Part shown: positions 1-10,411 of the stretch, piece by piece | Layout of the letters: each line of letters begins with the position of its first letter | Position numbering within the stretch: the stretch's first letter is position 1 | From: JBQQPY01 sp052258065 | GTDB taxonomy: Bacteria > Pseudomonadota > Gammaproteobacteria > Enterobacterales > Enterobacteriaceae | Assembly (NCBI GenBank): GCA_052258065.1 | Contig: JBQQPY010000002.1 | Span: 930,001 to 994,000, forward strand | Length of the DNA: 64,000 nt | Direction of reading: 5' to 3' | Notes under the pieces: model-generated | What the model saw: the letters and a program-made list of their open reading frames with translations, nothing else | Database searches by the model: none | Told to the model about the DNA's origin: nothing | Position numbers and translations under genes: made by a program

Positions 1-50
1 CCTTTTGTCGATTTTAGTAACGGATTTCGATAGAGGCAAATCATATTGAC

Positions 51-123
51 TAGGATGCCAAGATTTGAATCTAGGGGGAGACTGAGATCAAAACTCGCTA
101 CCTTACCGCTTGGCTATATCCTA
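51..123 (-). pseudogene. degraded tRNA-Gln(UUG), second copy (glnW position)
   Basis: This is a second tRNA-Gln-like gene just downstream of an intact copy. The D arm (AGCCAAGCGGTAAGG) and the anticodon loop TTTTGAT, with anticodon TTG, are still readable. The anticodon stem has two mismatches (GCGAG against CTCAG), acceptor pair 7-66 is lost, the variable region is altered, and CCA has become TCA. Enterobacteria carry tandem glnU-glnW genes, so this is probably a redundant copy in decay. A weakly functional tRNA cannot be excluded. Confidence 0.75.
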
Positions 124-169
124 TTTTAGATGTAATTGCAGCGCTACTCTCTCGCGAAATTAAGCTAGA

Positions 170-244
170 TGGCTGGGGTACCAGGATTTGAACCTGGGCG
201 TGGCGGGATCAAAACCCGCTGCCTTACCGCTTGGCTATACCCCA
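170..244 (-). tRNA. glnU: tRNA-Gln (anticodon UUG)
   Basis: It forms a complete cloverleaf. The acceptor TGGGGTA pairs with TACCCCA, the anticodon stem is GCGGG/CCCGC around TTTTGAT (anticodon TTG), and the T arm is CCAGG-TTCAAAT-CCTGG. The discriminator is G and CCA is encoded. It lies between leuW and a decayed copy of itself, the enterobacterial metT-leuW-glnU-glnW order. Confidence 0.96.
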
Positions 245-266
245 TTTTCTTCTAACCGAATCATGA

Positions 267-348
267 TGCGGGAGGCGAGACTTGAACTCGCACACCTTGC
301 GGTGCCAGAACCTAAATCTGGTGCGTCTACCAATTTCGCCACTCCCGC
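267..348 (-). tRNA. leuW: tRNA-Leu (anticodon UAG)
   Basis: A class II tRNA with acceptor GCGGGAG/CTCCCGC, anticodon loop containing TAG, a long variable arm and T loop TTCAAGT. It is nearly identical to Escherichia coli leuW as I know it. The encoded CCA is lost (3' sequence ATCA), so CCA addition by nucleotidyltransferase would be required. It follows the metT relic in the same operon. Confidence 0.95.
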
Positions 349-358
349 AAAGTATATT

Positions 359-431
359 GGCATAAGTAGGTGTTAAACTTGTTGCTTCAGAATTATGAGC
401 ACTCTGGTTTAATAAGTTGAGCTATGCAGAC
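359..431 (-). pseudogene. degraded elongator tRNA-Met (metT position)
   Basis: Directly upstream of leuW, in the metT position, the sequence keeps tRNA-Met landmarks: ATAGCTCA in the D arm and CTCATAAT around the CAT anticodon. The D stem, T arm and both acceptor strands no longer pair, and no CCA is encoded. This looks like a dead metT whose function must be supplied by another Met tRNA elsewhere in the genome. Confidence 0.7.
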
Positions 432-469
432 AACTTTTTGAATAATCTACATTGAGCGTTGCGGGCCGC

Positions 470-498
470 ATTATGCGGAGTTGACGAACTTCAGTCAA
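470..498 (-). promoter_or_regulatory. sigma-70 promoter of the metT-leuW-glnU tRNA operon
   Basis: On the minus strand TTGACT (positions 493-498) and CATAAT (470-475) are separated by exactly 17 bases. A GC-rich discriminator (GCGGCCCGC) follows, as in stringently controlled stable-RNA promoters. It lies about 40 bases upstream of the metT relic. The -35 sits in a perfect 9-bp inverted repeat (477-485 and 494-502) followed on the plus strand by TTTTT, so a plus-strand terminator is an alternative reading. No plus-strand gene ends here. Confidence 0.7.
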
Positions 499-584
499 CT
501 CCTTTTTCGTCTAACCGGCATAGCGCGGACCGTTTGTCTGGCTTATGAACGACCTGACGATAAGGCGAGATGATCCGATAGCGT

Positions 585-840
585 CAATAAACTGCAGTGT
601 CTAGTCTCACTGCGCGACCGAAGGAAGCCTCAATTTCTTTAGCTGGGACAGCAGGCTACGGACTTGCCGCCCGAGACTGAACAGCTAACGTCACTGCAGC
701 TGCTGTAAATTTTCTGTATCGTCAGGGCAGTGTACTCCGAAGCTACCCGACGGCAAAGAAACACTCTCTGACGATTACCTTCCGGCTTATGCCGCCTATT
801 TTCCCAGGAATAACTCAAGGCTCTGATAGAGGCCATACAG
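585..840 (-). pseudogene. asnB: asnB 3' remnant (asparagine synthetase B)
   Basis: Minus-strand translation gives fragments resembling the AsnB C-terminus. One is SGGKSVACCPS, against GGPSVACSSAK in E. coli. In a shifted frame AKEIEAS and FGRAVRLDTAVY follow, against AKAIEWD and SGRAVGVHQSAYK. A stop and a frameshift separate them. asnB lies immediately upstream of metT in enterobacteria, which matches the position. I cannot confidently trace the rest of the gene further upstream. Confidence 0.5.
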
Positions 841-2990
841 CCTGCCTGACTCGGTTATCAACTATCAGCGTTTTTGAAAAAAATAACGGTAATGCCTGGA
901 ATTTTTCTGATACTGATTCCTGCTAACCCCTAAATCGGTCAACTGCTGCAGCTCAACGCTAAAATGACGCGCAAGAAAAGCTTATCTAGTCAGCGCTTTT
1001 GAAAGTAATTTCAAATTTATATCAAAGGAGAAATTAGCTTACAATAGTCTTTATCGATAGAAGCTAGTGTCAGCTGATGTACTGCCGCTGCCGCCTTGAA
1101 TGCCAAGCCCTGCGGCAATATTGTCCACCTCATAGCCGACAGGCAAGTCAACAGCCTACGGACTCACGGTTGGGGGCCGAATCAATTATCGACATCAGCG
1201 CTGTAGTTCTTCCGGCGTCGGTGCTACGCCTGCTTTATATATTAAGCTAATCATCATGAAAAACTGCACCGCGTGGCGCCCCCGGGGGTGGGATGGCGAT
1301 ATGCTGACGTAGGGTGCGTCCGCAGTCTGCTAGACAGGAAGCGCCCTGCATTATGTAAATACAGAGGATGAGATTCAGCGTGTCAACTATCAATCAATGT
1401 ACCGACATCAAAAAGATATCCTGATTGTCTATTAGGTGTAAGAGGCGACTATAAACGCGGTGAAAGCGCCATCGCTAGAGCCGGTAAGCGTTAAATTCGC
1501 ATTGCGTAGCAAGGACACTAGAATCTGCCGGGTAGCTTTATCCCGTCTTAGACAATGAAACTCTGCAGCAAGGTTATCTATATGCCACATTATTTCGACA
1601 GCGCTGTATACTTGATAAGGCGCGTATTGCTCAATAGCCTATATGTTGCTTGCCAGGATGTGAAAGAAGCTAGGCAGAATGCTGCAAATCATCGGCTATG
1701 CGCAGCGACCAGTTATAGCCGTAAGCATTGCCTACTTCTGCAGCGGTTTTGGGGTTTCCGTCATGGCCTTTTCATTAGCGAAAATGAATTCAAGCAGCGT
1801 GAGGATAAGCAACGCATTGATTTACTTCATTGCTGACCTCCGTGTAGCGTTCGGAGACGCTGAGTGGGAAACTAATTATCCTTATTTTATTGAATTCCTT
1901 ACAACGAAAACACTTAATCTATATGCAAATCGCGTCTACTTTTGCTAACAAGCAGTGATAACCACAGAAAAGCATCTCTTCTAATGCCTTCTGACATCCC
2001 TGTTTAATCAAGAAATATCCCACTACACGTTAAGTATTGTGAATGTGGTTACGGCACGGTAATTAATCTGTTTTGACGATTGATAACAGCTTATTGATCG
2101 TCAATATCGATGATATTTTATATTATTAGAAAAGATTTAAGTAGTAAGGTTTTGCTGTATATAAAACCTCTTAATGCAGATTGCAGATTAAAGCATGATC
2201 AAAATATTAATTTTGCCTTAAATCGGCATTTTTACTACAATGAAAATGGGAAATACAGTGTTTTTATCATGCATTTTCCTTATAATGCTGCAGGTTAGTC
2301 CTTTTATAATAGGAAACAGGCAAAATTGTTCATTATAAAAACTTGGCTTTATAAAATCGATCAATCAAGTAAAAATTTAAACAATCGCCAGCGATTCTAT
2401 TTCGCAGAAAATTTAAAAATAGAAAAATTCAGGTATCAAAAAATCATAAGAACAGCGATTACAGCAAAACCGCTTATTTAAAAAATTCGCGGAAAATAGA
2501 CTAAAGATCGGGATTTACACGTGCGTTAAACCACCTATAATTCGGTAATACTTAGATCATAGAAACTGGACAGATTGGGTCGAAGTATCAAACACTTATT
2601 TAACTAGTTTAATCTTTGCACTTGAATATAACAGAATTCATTTCTACAGTTGAATGACTTCTATTGACACCTATTTGTTAGCAGGTAATTTTTTATCTGA
2701 TGATTGCTTTAGCACAAGTGGAGCGCGTACTAACTCTTAAGTGTGCTAAAGCAAGCTTGCTCCGTCGAGAAAAAGAGGGCGTATCGCCGTAGAGCTTGCT
2801 CATCATCTTATGCACAACAACAGCAGGCTAACAAATTATTTGGGCCCAGCAATATTATTTAAGCCCAGCAATAGCAGGAAATATCTAGCATTGCTTTGTG
2901 CTGTTTATTGATGAGCATCTATAAATGCTGTTCAGTTAATCATACCTCTCGAACATGCGAAAGTGCATCTGATCGAAATTGAGAATGGCA
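841..2990. other. long intergenic stretch, no intact gene
   Basis: The first 700 bases are less AT-rich than the rest and may hold the body of the dead asnB, but no frame is convincing. From about 1950 the sequence is AT-rich and closed by stops in all frames. Short open frames at 1555-1836 and 1679-1948 have no recognisable product and no ribosome binding site. I treat them as chance. Confidence 0.6.
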
Positions 2991-3821
2991 TCAATCCAAG
3001 TCCGATGCCTGATGACGTTCCGCAATACCATCGTCACCCGTTCGATTAACCTTGCGACCACGGATAACCGCAGATCGTGCAGAAATCTCATCTGCCCAGC
3101 GTTTGACGTTGGGATACTCTTGTACTGACAGAAAGTCGCCCGCATCGTATAAAACACCTTGCACAAGCCAGCCATACCAAGGCCAAGCAGCAATATCGGC
3201 TATGCTGTATTCTTCCCCTGCTAGATAACGATTTTCAGCCAAATGACAATTCAATACATCTAGCTGACGCTTAGTTTCCATTGCATAGCGATTTATCGGA
3301 TACTCAAATTTTTCCGGTGCGTAGACATAGAAATGACCGAAACCACCGCCGACGAACGGGGCAGAGCCTATTTGCCAGAATAGCCAGTTTAAGGCTTCAG
3401 TACGTGTAGCTATATCGCGTGGTAGCAGAGCGCCAAATTTTTCTGCTAGATAGAGCAGAATTGCACCTGATTCAAATACCCGAAGCGGTGTTTTACCGCC
3501 GCAATCAAGTAGTGCCGGTATCTTAGAATTAGGGTTAATCTTAACAAAATCGTTAGAGAATTGCTCTCCTTCTGCAATACGAATCAGCCAAGCATCATAC
3601 TCAGCACCGGCATACCCAAGCGACAGCAACTCTTCCATCATTACCGTAACTTTAACGCCATTTGGCGTGCCCTGAGAATATAGTTGCATCGGATGCTTGC
3701 CGAGCGGCAGCGTTTTTTTATGAGTTGACCCGGAAACAGAACGGTTAATATTGGCGAACGCACCGCCAGAGATAGTTTGTTGCCATATTTTTGGCGGTAT
3801 ATAGCTGGAAGGAGTGGTCAT
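2991..3821 (-). CDS. yghU: YghU-type glutathione S-transferase / disulfide reductase
   Basis: A 276-residue cytosolic nu-class GST-like protein. In E. coli this family uses glutathione for disulfide-bond reduction and peroxide reduction. A thioredoxin-fold N domain includes QLYSQGTPNGVKVTVMMEE and KINPNSKIPALLD, the glutathione-binding loop, followed by ESGAILLYLAEK. A helical C domain has SIADIAAWPWYGWLVQG. It is about ten residues shorter than E. coli YghU: it stops after ERHQASDLD, where E. coli continues. The ATG is preceded by TGGAGATTTTGT, which gives a good Shine-Dalgarno. It stands alone, about 1.2 kb from the nearest plus-strand tRNA cluster. Confidence 0.92.
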   Translation of the reverse strand: MTTPSSYIPPKIWQQTISGGAFANINRSVSGSTHKKTLPLGKHPMQLYSQGTPNGVKVTVMMEELLSLGYAGAEYDAWLIRIAEGEQFSNDFVKINPNSKIPALLDCGGKTPLRVFESGAILLYLAEKFGALLPRDIATRTEALNWLFWQIGSAPFVGGGFGHFYVYAPEKFEYPINRYAMETKRQLDVLNCHLAENRYLAGEEYSIADIAAWPWYGWLVQGVLYDAGDFLSVQEYPNVKRWADEISARSAVIRGRKVNRTGDDGIAERHQASDLD

Positions 3822-4997
3822 ACAAAATCTCCATTAAAAGGTGGCATAGCAAGAAAAAATAAGTCGATCCTTCTTAGTACTCCGCATAAGAAGTAATTAC
3901 TATCTAATAATCACTGATGCGATAAAAGCTAGTATTGTTAGAGACTATAATAACTTTTTTAACACTGTATTATTATAAGTTTTATGTAATTTAGTATAAA
4001 GTAGGTTACTTTTATATGTTTTATTATATTAATATTTTATCTTTAGGTGTTGAATGATTTGTGTCGGCAGATTACCGTCGACATATTTACTTTCCTTTAT
4101 TATGTTACCATAAACCGCATTACTAAAATTCATAATTCTTGAACTGCATGGCAATCATAATAAAAGACGCATCATTTTACTTTAAGCAAAGCTCATAATC
4201 CATTTTATGACATTATCCCACTTGAATTGGCTTAACTCAAGACGCCTAAGATAAGAAATTCCGCTTGACACACCAAAAAATGATTATTAAAATTTTTAAC
4301 ATATAAGTTAATATTCTGAGTAAAACTGTACTAGAAGATTTTGTTAGTATATTTCAACATGTGTAGGGCCATCTCCGTATTAAGCAATCGAGAAGAGTAC
4401 GGTTAGCGGCTTAGCCACCGCTAAAGTCAACATATAGCAAACAGACGCGACATCTGATTCTATAAGCTTTATAAGATAAGAAGTAATAGAAAAGAAATTG
4501 AATAAAAAAGAACGATAATCCTGTTGATGGTAAAAAGGATAAATTTTATAAAGCGAAAGTGATTTAAAGTAGACTTTTACTTAGTTCGTAAGATAACCGG
4601 TTACAATAGTTGAGTTGACATAGCGAAAATAAAACTCAATCTGCTGATCAGACAACGTCTAAATCGTAATATTCACAAGATTGAGATATTATAAAGTCAA
4701 GTCACTGCTTGATAGATGTAATGCAATTAGATAAACTCTAAGATCGATTTGCATTACACTACTAATCAGGCACCTATCAAACTACAGCGTCTCTATCCGT
4801 TACTTAACATGTAAGCTACGTAATCCAGAAAACTTTTTGCTACCTGGATATCTTATCAGCGAATACCTATAACAGAAAGAATAGAAAGCATGCTCAGCGA
4901 TAAGTAAACAAAGTGTAACACAATGCATCATTTATTTTAAAAACCACTAGACAGCCGGCGCGGAAATCCGTACCATCCTAACCAGTAATGGCGTTCC
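3822..4997. other. AT-rich intergenic region with a degraded repeat
   Basis: No gene is visible. Positions about 4600-4870 resemble, in the minus orientation, the repeat seen at 51170-51590, sharing segments such as GATTGAGATAT and CACTACTAATCA. The rest is AT-rich with no open frame. Confidence 0.5.
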
Positions 4998-5074
<77 letters not shown>

Positions 5075-5134
5075 TTACGCTTATGCGCAAAGTACCGGTA
5101 AGCCCTATGCCGCGTTGCTATAGTAATCAGTAAT

Positions 5135-5211
5135 GGTGATTGTAGCTCAGTTGGTAGAGCCCTGGATTGTGATTCCGGTTGTCGTGGGTTCGAGTCCCAT
5201 CAGTCACCCCA
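5135..5211 (+). tRNA. hisR: tRNA-His (anticodon GUG)
   Basis: The anticodon loop is TTGTGAT (GTG). The extra G at position -1, opposite discriminator C73, is kept, which is the identity element for HisRS. The acceptor GTGATTG pairs fully with CAGTCAC through compensatory changes relative to E. coli, and CCA is encoded. Compensation argues for a functional tRNA. Confidence 0.96.
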
Positions 5212-5225
5212 TGATCAACAGTGAT

Positions 5226-5312
5226 GCGAAGGTGGCGAAATTGGTAGACGCGCTAGCTTCAGGTGTTAGTGTCTTAACGGACGTGAGGGTTCAACTCCCT
5301 CTCTTCGCACCA
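5226..5312 (+). tRNA. leuT: tRNA-Leu (anticodon CAG)
   Basis: A class II tRNA of 87 bases starting GCGAAGG and ending CTTCGCACCA. The anticodon loop has CAG, the variable arm is long, and the T arm is GAGGG-TTCAACT-CCCTC. It lies 14 bases after hisR in the same cluster. Confidence 0.96.
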
Positions 5313-5377
5313 GATCCTTAAATTGCCAGCATTATCTCCCTGCTTAGCACCCCGCATAAGTTTATTCAGGAGGCATA

Positions 5378-5454
5378 CGGCGAGTAGCGCAGCTTGGTAG
5401 CGCAACTGGTTTGGGACCAGTGGGTCGGAGGTTCAAATCCTCTCTCGCCGATCA
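5378..5454 (+). tRNA. proM: tRNA-Pro (anticodon UGG)
   Basis: Nearly identical to E. coli proM as I know it: CGGCGAG/CTCGCCG acceptor, anticodon loop TTTGGGA (TGG), T loop TTCAAAT. The encoded 3' end is ATCA rather than ACCA, so CCA addition is required. It is the last gene of the cluster. No clear terminator follows. Confidence 0.95.
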
Positions 5455-6555
5455 TGTTCTTAAAGGTCTTTTGCGCAATACTCATATGAAGCCGTAAAAG
5501 ACAACAACAAGTTTTAGATTTTGGATACTAGCATAGTTGCTTTTTAAATTGAGTTTAATTTTTCACCAATATTTTTTGTAAACTGCAACGAGATTTTACT
5601 TATTTAATACTGATTAAGCTCACTGCTCATTGTTAAGACGAAACCCCACTTTTGTAATAAACTTCATCTAAATTGCATGATGAATCCCGTACCCATCAAA
5701 AATATGAATTATAGAGTAAGTGCTTTTAATTATTTGTTTGCAATTATCACTATAATAAATAACATTAATATTAATCGTAATTTTCCTGAGTACACCTTAG
5801 CCAGCTAAACTTGAAATATACTAAAATAGACATTTTTCAAGCAGAGCAATACCCCGCTAAAATCTAAAAATACCCTTCATTATCTAGCCCAATTTGGGTA
5901 TAGATCTATCTGACGTTATGACTTAGAACCGCTGATAGCGGGCATCTTGGTAAAGACATAAAAATTACCTATAATAGTATAAAGCCTTTTGGGATTAGCA
6001 TCGATGGCGAGACACCTACAATACCTAAAATTAGATCAAATCTAAAATCAAGCAACGAGCTGGCATCTACTAGCATCCCGTACTAGCGTACGGGATGTAA
6101 CAACCACTAAATATCAAATTCTAATCAGTCACCGAGTTTTAGACGCGCGGCATGCCGAAAACACACCTTGCTACTCAGGGCGACTTTTCTACTCACCTCC
6201 GACTCTACAGAATCCTACAGAGTATTGAGTAAAAGGCAGGACTACTGCTGCTATTCTCTCACGGCACTGTACAGCAAACTGCGCTTCATGCTAACACTGG
6301 CACTGCCGTTGCTGCTCCAGCGGTGATATCAAGCCTAGTCTTTAAATACTGATGCCTTTCTTTCTCGATTCATGTAACTTTCTCCTGAATTTTATGAGGC
6401 TCCTTGCTGGTTCCTGGATGAGATTCACGCATATTTGTCAAGCACTCTAGCTTGCATTGGTGTTCTGGCTTGCTTGCATCTCCGCTTCAATTGCCGCCAC
6501 AACAAGCAGTGCAGTTTGCGTCTTTTCAGCTATCTAGATCTGCTAGCACTACTTT
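5455..6555. other. AT-rich debris with IS481-type end fragments
   Basis: No gene is visible. About 5550-5640 resembles the sequence that ends IS481-type remnants elsewhere (ACCAATATTTT-GTAAACTGCAA). About 5990-6080 resembles their start (AAATCAAGCAACGAGCTGGC). 6150-6550 is richer in GC and probably belongs to the neighbouring group II intron. Confidence 0.45.
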
Positions 6556-6559
6556 GACT

Positions 6560-7386
6560 TAGCTGTGCCTGCAATAGCTGATCCAGCCCAGTAGCACTGT
6601 GTTGAGTTCGTTTATAGTAGCCTTGACTAATTTCTTCCCGTTGCCCGTAGTTAGACTGCGGATTTGATTCTTGATTGACCTGAGCAGATTTGCTCTTGCT
6701 TTATAGCTGCTTACATAGATATTGCAGTCATAAGCATAACGACAGAAGCGACATCCCCGAAGCTCTAGTTTTTATTCTGTTCGTTCAGCAGGATATGCGA
6801 TAGTAGCGCTGACAGCAGGCTGCCTTGCGGCATCTCTTTCACTCGCAACTTTTTCCCCTTCCCTTCATCACAGATAGCGGCGTATCAGTTTCAGTAACCG
6901 CGTATCCTTAATCTTTCTAGCCAGACAAGATATAAGAGACTATGGCGATCCACCCGGTCAAAAAATTTTTCAGATCTATATCTAACACCCAGAGCTTGCT
7001 ACGCTGTATTTAACGCTGTGCCTGTTAAACCGCTTGCTATGTATTGCGATTTGGCTTAAAGCCATAGCTAGAGTCTGAGAAGCTAGGCTCTACGATAGGC
7101 CCGACTTTTTGCTCTATCGCGCGTTAAATGAGTGCGTCTACTACCCTAGAAATAGGGGATACTTAAGGTTCTCACGCCTCCTTCCGGTTTCCGGATGTCT
7201 ATTCAGCGCATCACTTTCTGCTATTAATCTCCCGCCATCAATGCCTGCTCGGACACTGGCCTCATGTTGTTTCAGCCAAGATTTCAACGCCGTCACGTTC
7301 AGGTTATCTAAACCTACCGCGCCTTTATTTTCTACCACGCGCTGATAAAGCAGCATCAGGTTTTCTCTCGTTACCACTGCTTTCAT
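6560..7386 (-). pseudogene. ltrA: group II intron reverse transcriptase/maturase, dead
   Basis: The N-terminal frame (7386 down to 7141) reads MKAVVTRENLMLLYQRVVENKG and GLDNLNVTALKSWLKQH, the typical start of a bacterial group II intron protein. Downstream in other frames come SYGFKPNRNT, DLKNF, MPQGSLLSALLSHILLNE and a degraded CRYADD-like motif. These are RT motifs interrupted by many stops and frameshifts. The maturase would have served intron splicing and mobility. The surrounding 6.2-7.9 kb is less AT-rich and may be the intron RNA, but I cannot place its 5' or domain V ends. Confidence 0.85.
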
Positions 7387-7984
7387 GGTCAACGTTATTT
7401 TTGCTTTCGTTTGCTGACTGACTACCGTATTGATTTTAAAACTCGCACGCGATATTAACGGATAGCGTCTTCCGTACCCGCCGCTGGCTGAAGTTATCTG
7501 CGCCTCTGCCTCATTAATCCCCATCGAGTATCAGGGTTCTAATTACTGTTAATTATATTCAGCTGTTTATGCTGTCGGTAAAACAGCACTACTACGATCT
7601 AGGCTGACTTCTGCTGCTCTCTCTCGGTATCTCGCAATATCAGTAGCCTGTAGCAGGAGTAATGCGCGCGATCTTCCTTCTTATAGCTATCGATTATACG
7701 TTACAGCGTTCTGTGTGATTATTGGGCTTTGACGATATTGACTGAGTTACCCTACTGCGCCGTTTTTACTGCTTCCTGTTGGTAGGTCAGCATTTTGCTT
7801 TTAGTTTCCTTTAGATTGCCCTCGCTGTAGACACTTTTAGTTTTCAACTAGCACTTCCCTTCACCGGGTGTGCAGGGGACTTGAATCTTCTAGTCGACTC
7901 TTAGCCACCACACTCAAGAGACAGCGCCTTGCCGGAGCGCACTAAAAAACCGGCGCGGCAGAGCGTTAGCTAGAAAACTGTTGA

Positions 7985-8960
7985 TCTATTCCAGTATTCT
8001 AGTTTATTAAATAGCAATTTATCTATATAAAGTGGCTAATTTCTCTCTCAGGTCTAGATAGCATATTATAAGGAGTTAAAATCGCGAATAATCGGATTTA
8101 TTGAGACGGGTAGATTTGCGCGCACAGTTGTGGATAGGTATCGAATAAGAGCTTCTACTCTGCTTGCTTGAACTAAGCAATTTCGTAAAACCGGCAGAGA
8201 TAGCTCTAGATCTAGAAGAACTCTTGGTTACGGATCAAGAATTAATGCATATGCTGAATTTATCCTGATGCTTATCGACGAGTCCTATAAACTTGTTTCA
8301 AGCTTCCCTGAAAAGTGTTTTCAACATTCAAACGAGCCTTACCGGACCATCGCGCTTTTCTCAGAATCATATTATAGCGATTAAAAAAGACCAGAGATGC
8401 TACTGAATAAAAGTACGAAGATGTAGTTCATACACTCAAATAATGCTCTGAAAAAATATCACATTTCCCACCATAAAGATTTATTACAAATATGAGTGCG
8501 TCACAGGGCTGTAGCAGACGAGCTCAACGACGCCGGATTGATATTTCAGATGCGCACTCAAAAACCACAACACTCACTACTAGCATGCGTCTATCTAGAT
8601 TAAGTGTCACTATGCTACTCGATAAAATAATAAACGGATATGCTTTCCTTTCTCATTTAGAGCAGCTACTTGTGCCTGAACTTGTGCTTGACTGATTGTA
8701 CAGTTGATGGTAAGCGAGAGCCTATTGAGGCTAAAGATGCAATTCTTTTTATCTTTTGCCTTATTCAGCAGATTTAAATACTATCGAGATAGCGTCTTCT
8801 AAGCTAAAATTACTTCTCAGGGAAAGCTTCAGTAAAAACTATTGATTCACTCTGGAATAAGTTCCACTTAAGATATTGATTTGATTTCTCATAAAGATTA
8901 AAACAGTTTTTATCGCAGCAGGATGTAAATTGAAAGAGATAAAAAGCGCTCTAGCAGCTT
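7985..8960 (+). mobile_element. degraded IS630-family element, type A, full length
   Basis: Translated in shifting frames it gives an IS630 helix-turn-helix region around 8090-8230, a KKTRDATE segment, then MSASQGCSRRAQRRR (8492) and KTTTLTTSMRLSRLSVTMLLDKII...LEQLLVPELV. This corresponds to the DDE domain motifs GHWKTTTF...YVEQVLVP of IS630 transposases. Many stops and frameshifts make it inactive. Related copies lie at 10620-11640 and 46415-47235, with fragments at 31505, 32500 and 61690. Confidence 0.75.
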
Positions 8961-9045
8961 ATAAAGAGGATTACACCAGCAGGGGCCCATGAAGTCCTAC
9001 GCTCGCCCTCTTCGTTAAATCTGTTTGATAAGCCATAAGATGTCG

Positions 9046-10299
9046 TCAGGCGTAAACGGGATGACGAGCACAGATATCCAGCACTTTATTTTTAGTGCGT
9101 TCAATCACCGCGTAGTCGTTAATATTTTCCAGCACGTCGCATATCCAGCCTGACAACTCGCGTACATCGACCTCGGTAAAACCGCGGCGGGTGACCGCCG
9201 GTGTACCGATACGCACTCCGGATGTAACAAACGGGCTTTTCGGATCGTTCGGCACGCTGTTCTTATTGACCGTAATATTCGCACGGCCCAGGGCAGCATC
9301 TGCCTCTTTTCCGCTTAAGTTTTTATCCACTAAATCTAGTAAAAATAGGTGATTATCTGTAGCGCCGGAAACGACTTTGAATCCGCGCGACAAGAACACC
9401 TCTACCATGGCCTTGGCGTTCTGGGTCACCTGCTGCTGGTAGGTTTTAAACGCAGGCTCCATTGCCTCTTTCAGAGCGATTGCCTTAGCGGCGATTACAT
9501 GCATTAACGGACCACCCTGCGCGCCGGGGAAGACGGCGGAGTTAAGCTTTTTATACAACTCTTTGCTGCCACCTTTAGCCAGGATCAGACCGCCGCGAGG
9601 GCCGGCCAGCGTCTTATGAGTTGTGGTCGTCACTACGTGCGCGTGGGGCACAGGGTTCGGATACACGCCGGCGGCGATAAGGCCTGCCACGTGGGCCATA
9701 TCCACAAACAGATAAGCGCTAACACTGTCAGCGATTTTCCGCATTTTAGCCCAATCCACCACGCCAGAATAAGCGGAGAAACCACCGATAATCATTTTCG
9801 GCTGATGGGTTTTCGCTAGTTTAGCCAGCTGCTCATAATCAATATAGCCACTTTCATCGACACCGTAAGGAACGATATTATATAATTTTCCGGAGAAGTT
9901 GACTGGAGAACCGTGGGTCAAATGACCGCCGTGCGCCAAATTCATACCCAGTACGGTATCGCCAGGCTGTAGCCAGGTGGTATAAACGGCGAAATTGGCT
10001 TGTGATCCCGAATACGGTTGTACATTGGCATAATCGGCATCAAACAGCGCTTTCGCGCGATCAATGGCTAACTGCTCTACTACGTCGACATATTGACATC
10101 CACCGTAGTAACGCTTGCTGGGATAACCTTCAGCGTACTTATTGGTTAGCTGTGAGCCCTGAGCCTGCATAACACGCGGGCTGGTGTAGTTTTCAGACGC
10201 AATCAGTTCAATGTGCTCTTCCTGTCGCATCACTTCCTGCTCCATTGCCTGCCACAGTTCGGCATCATAATCTGCAATATTCATATCGCGATTTAACAT
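9046..10299 (-). CDS. glyA: serine hydroxymethyltransferase
   Basis: PLP-dependent cytosolic enzyme that converts serine and tetrahydrofolate to glycine and methylene-THF, the main one-carbon source for purine, thymidylate and methionine synthesis. It has 417 residues, the same as E. coli. Visible motifs are IELIASENYTSP, GSQLTNKYAEGYP, HGGHLTHGSPVNFSGK and VVTTTTHKTLAGPRGG, the last with the Schiff-base lysine. It ends DICARHPVYA. The start MLNRDMNIADYDAELW matches the family and has AGGAGAAACAG in front. The frame stays open 42 codons upstream, but that is untranslated leader carrying a PurR-like site. Confidence 0.98.
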   Translation of the reverse strand: MLNRDMNIADYDAELWQAMEQEVMRQEEHIELIASENYTSPRVMQAQGSQLTNKYAEGYPSKRYYGGCQYVDVVEQLAIDRAKALFDADYANVQPYSGSQANFAVYTTWLQPGDTVLGMNLAHGGHLTHGSPVNFSGKLYNIVPYGVDESGYIDYEQLAKLAKTHQPKMIIGGFSAYSGVVDWAKMRKIADSVSAYLFVDMAHVAGLIAAGVYPNPVPHAHVVTTTTHKTLAGPRGGLILAKGGSKELYKKLNSAVFPGAQGGPLMHVIAAKAIALKEAMEPAFKTYQQQVTQNAKAMVEVFLSRGFKVVSGATDNHLFLLDLVDKNLSGKEADAALGRANITVNKNSVPNDPKSPFVTSGVRIGTPAVTRRGFTEVDVRELSGWICDVLENINDYAVIERTKNKVLDICARHPVYA

Positions 10300-10395
10300 C
10301 TGTTTCTCCTGATTCTCGGCTAAGCTATTACGGCGATTACGGTCGTCAGTGTAATCTTTTTTACCTGATTTCCGATAGAGTACAGTGCAGTTTTT

Positions 10396-10411
10396 ACGCA
10401 AACGATCGCCC
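10396..10411 (-). promoter_or_regulatory. probable PurR operator upstream of glyA
   Basis: The plus strand reads ACGCAAACGATCGCCC. Its first half matches the PurR consensus ACGCAAACGTTT exactly over nine bases, and the second half has drifted. E. coli glyA is known to be repressed by PurR from its upstream region. It lies about 100 bases before the start codon, in the promoter zone. purR was not seen in this window, so whether the site is still used is unknown. Confidence 0.55.

Noticed and set aside
477..507. Plus-strand Rho-independent terminator as the primary call
   Set aside because: The stem and T-run fit, but no plus-strand gene precedes it. The minus-strand -35/-10 pair with 17-base spacing and a tRNA operon downstream explains it better. 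It is kept as an alternative.
5133..5321. A 62-codon frame over the tRNA-His and tRNA-Leu genes
   Set aside because: It simply reads through two clear tRNA genes.
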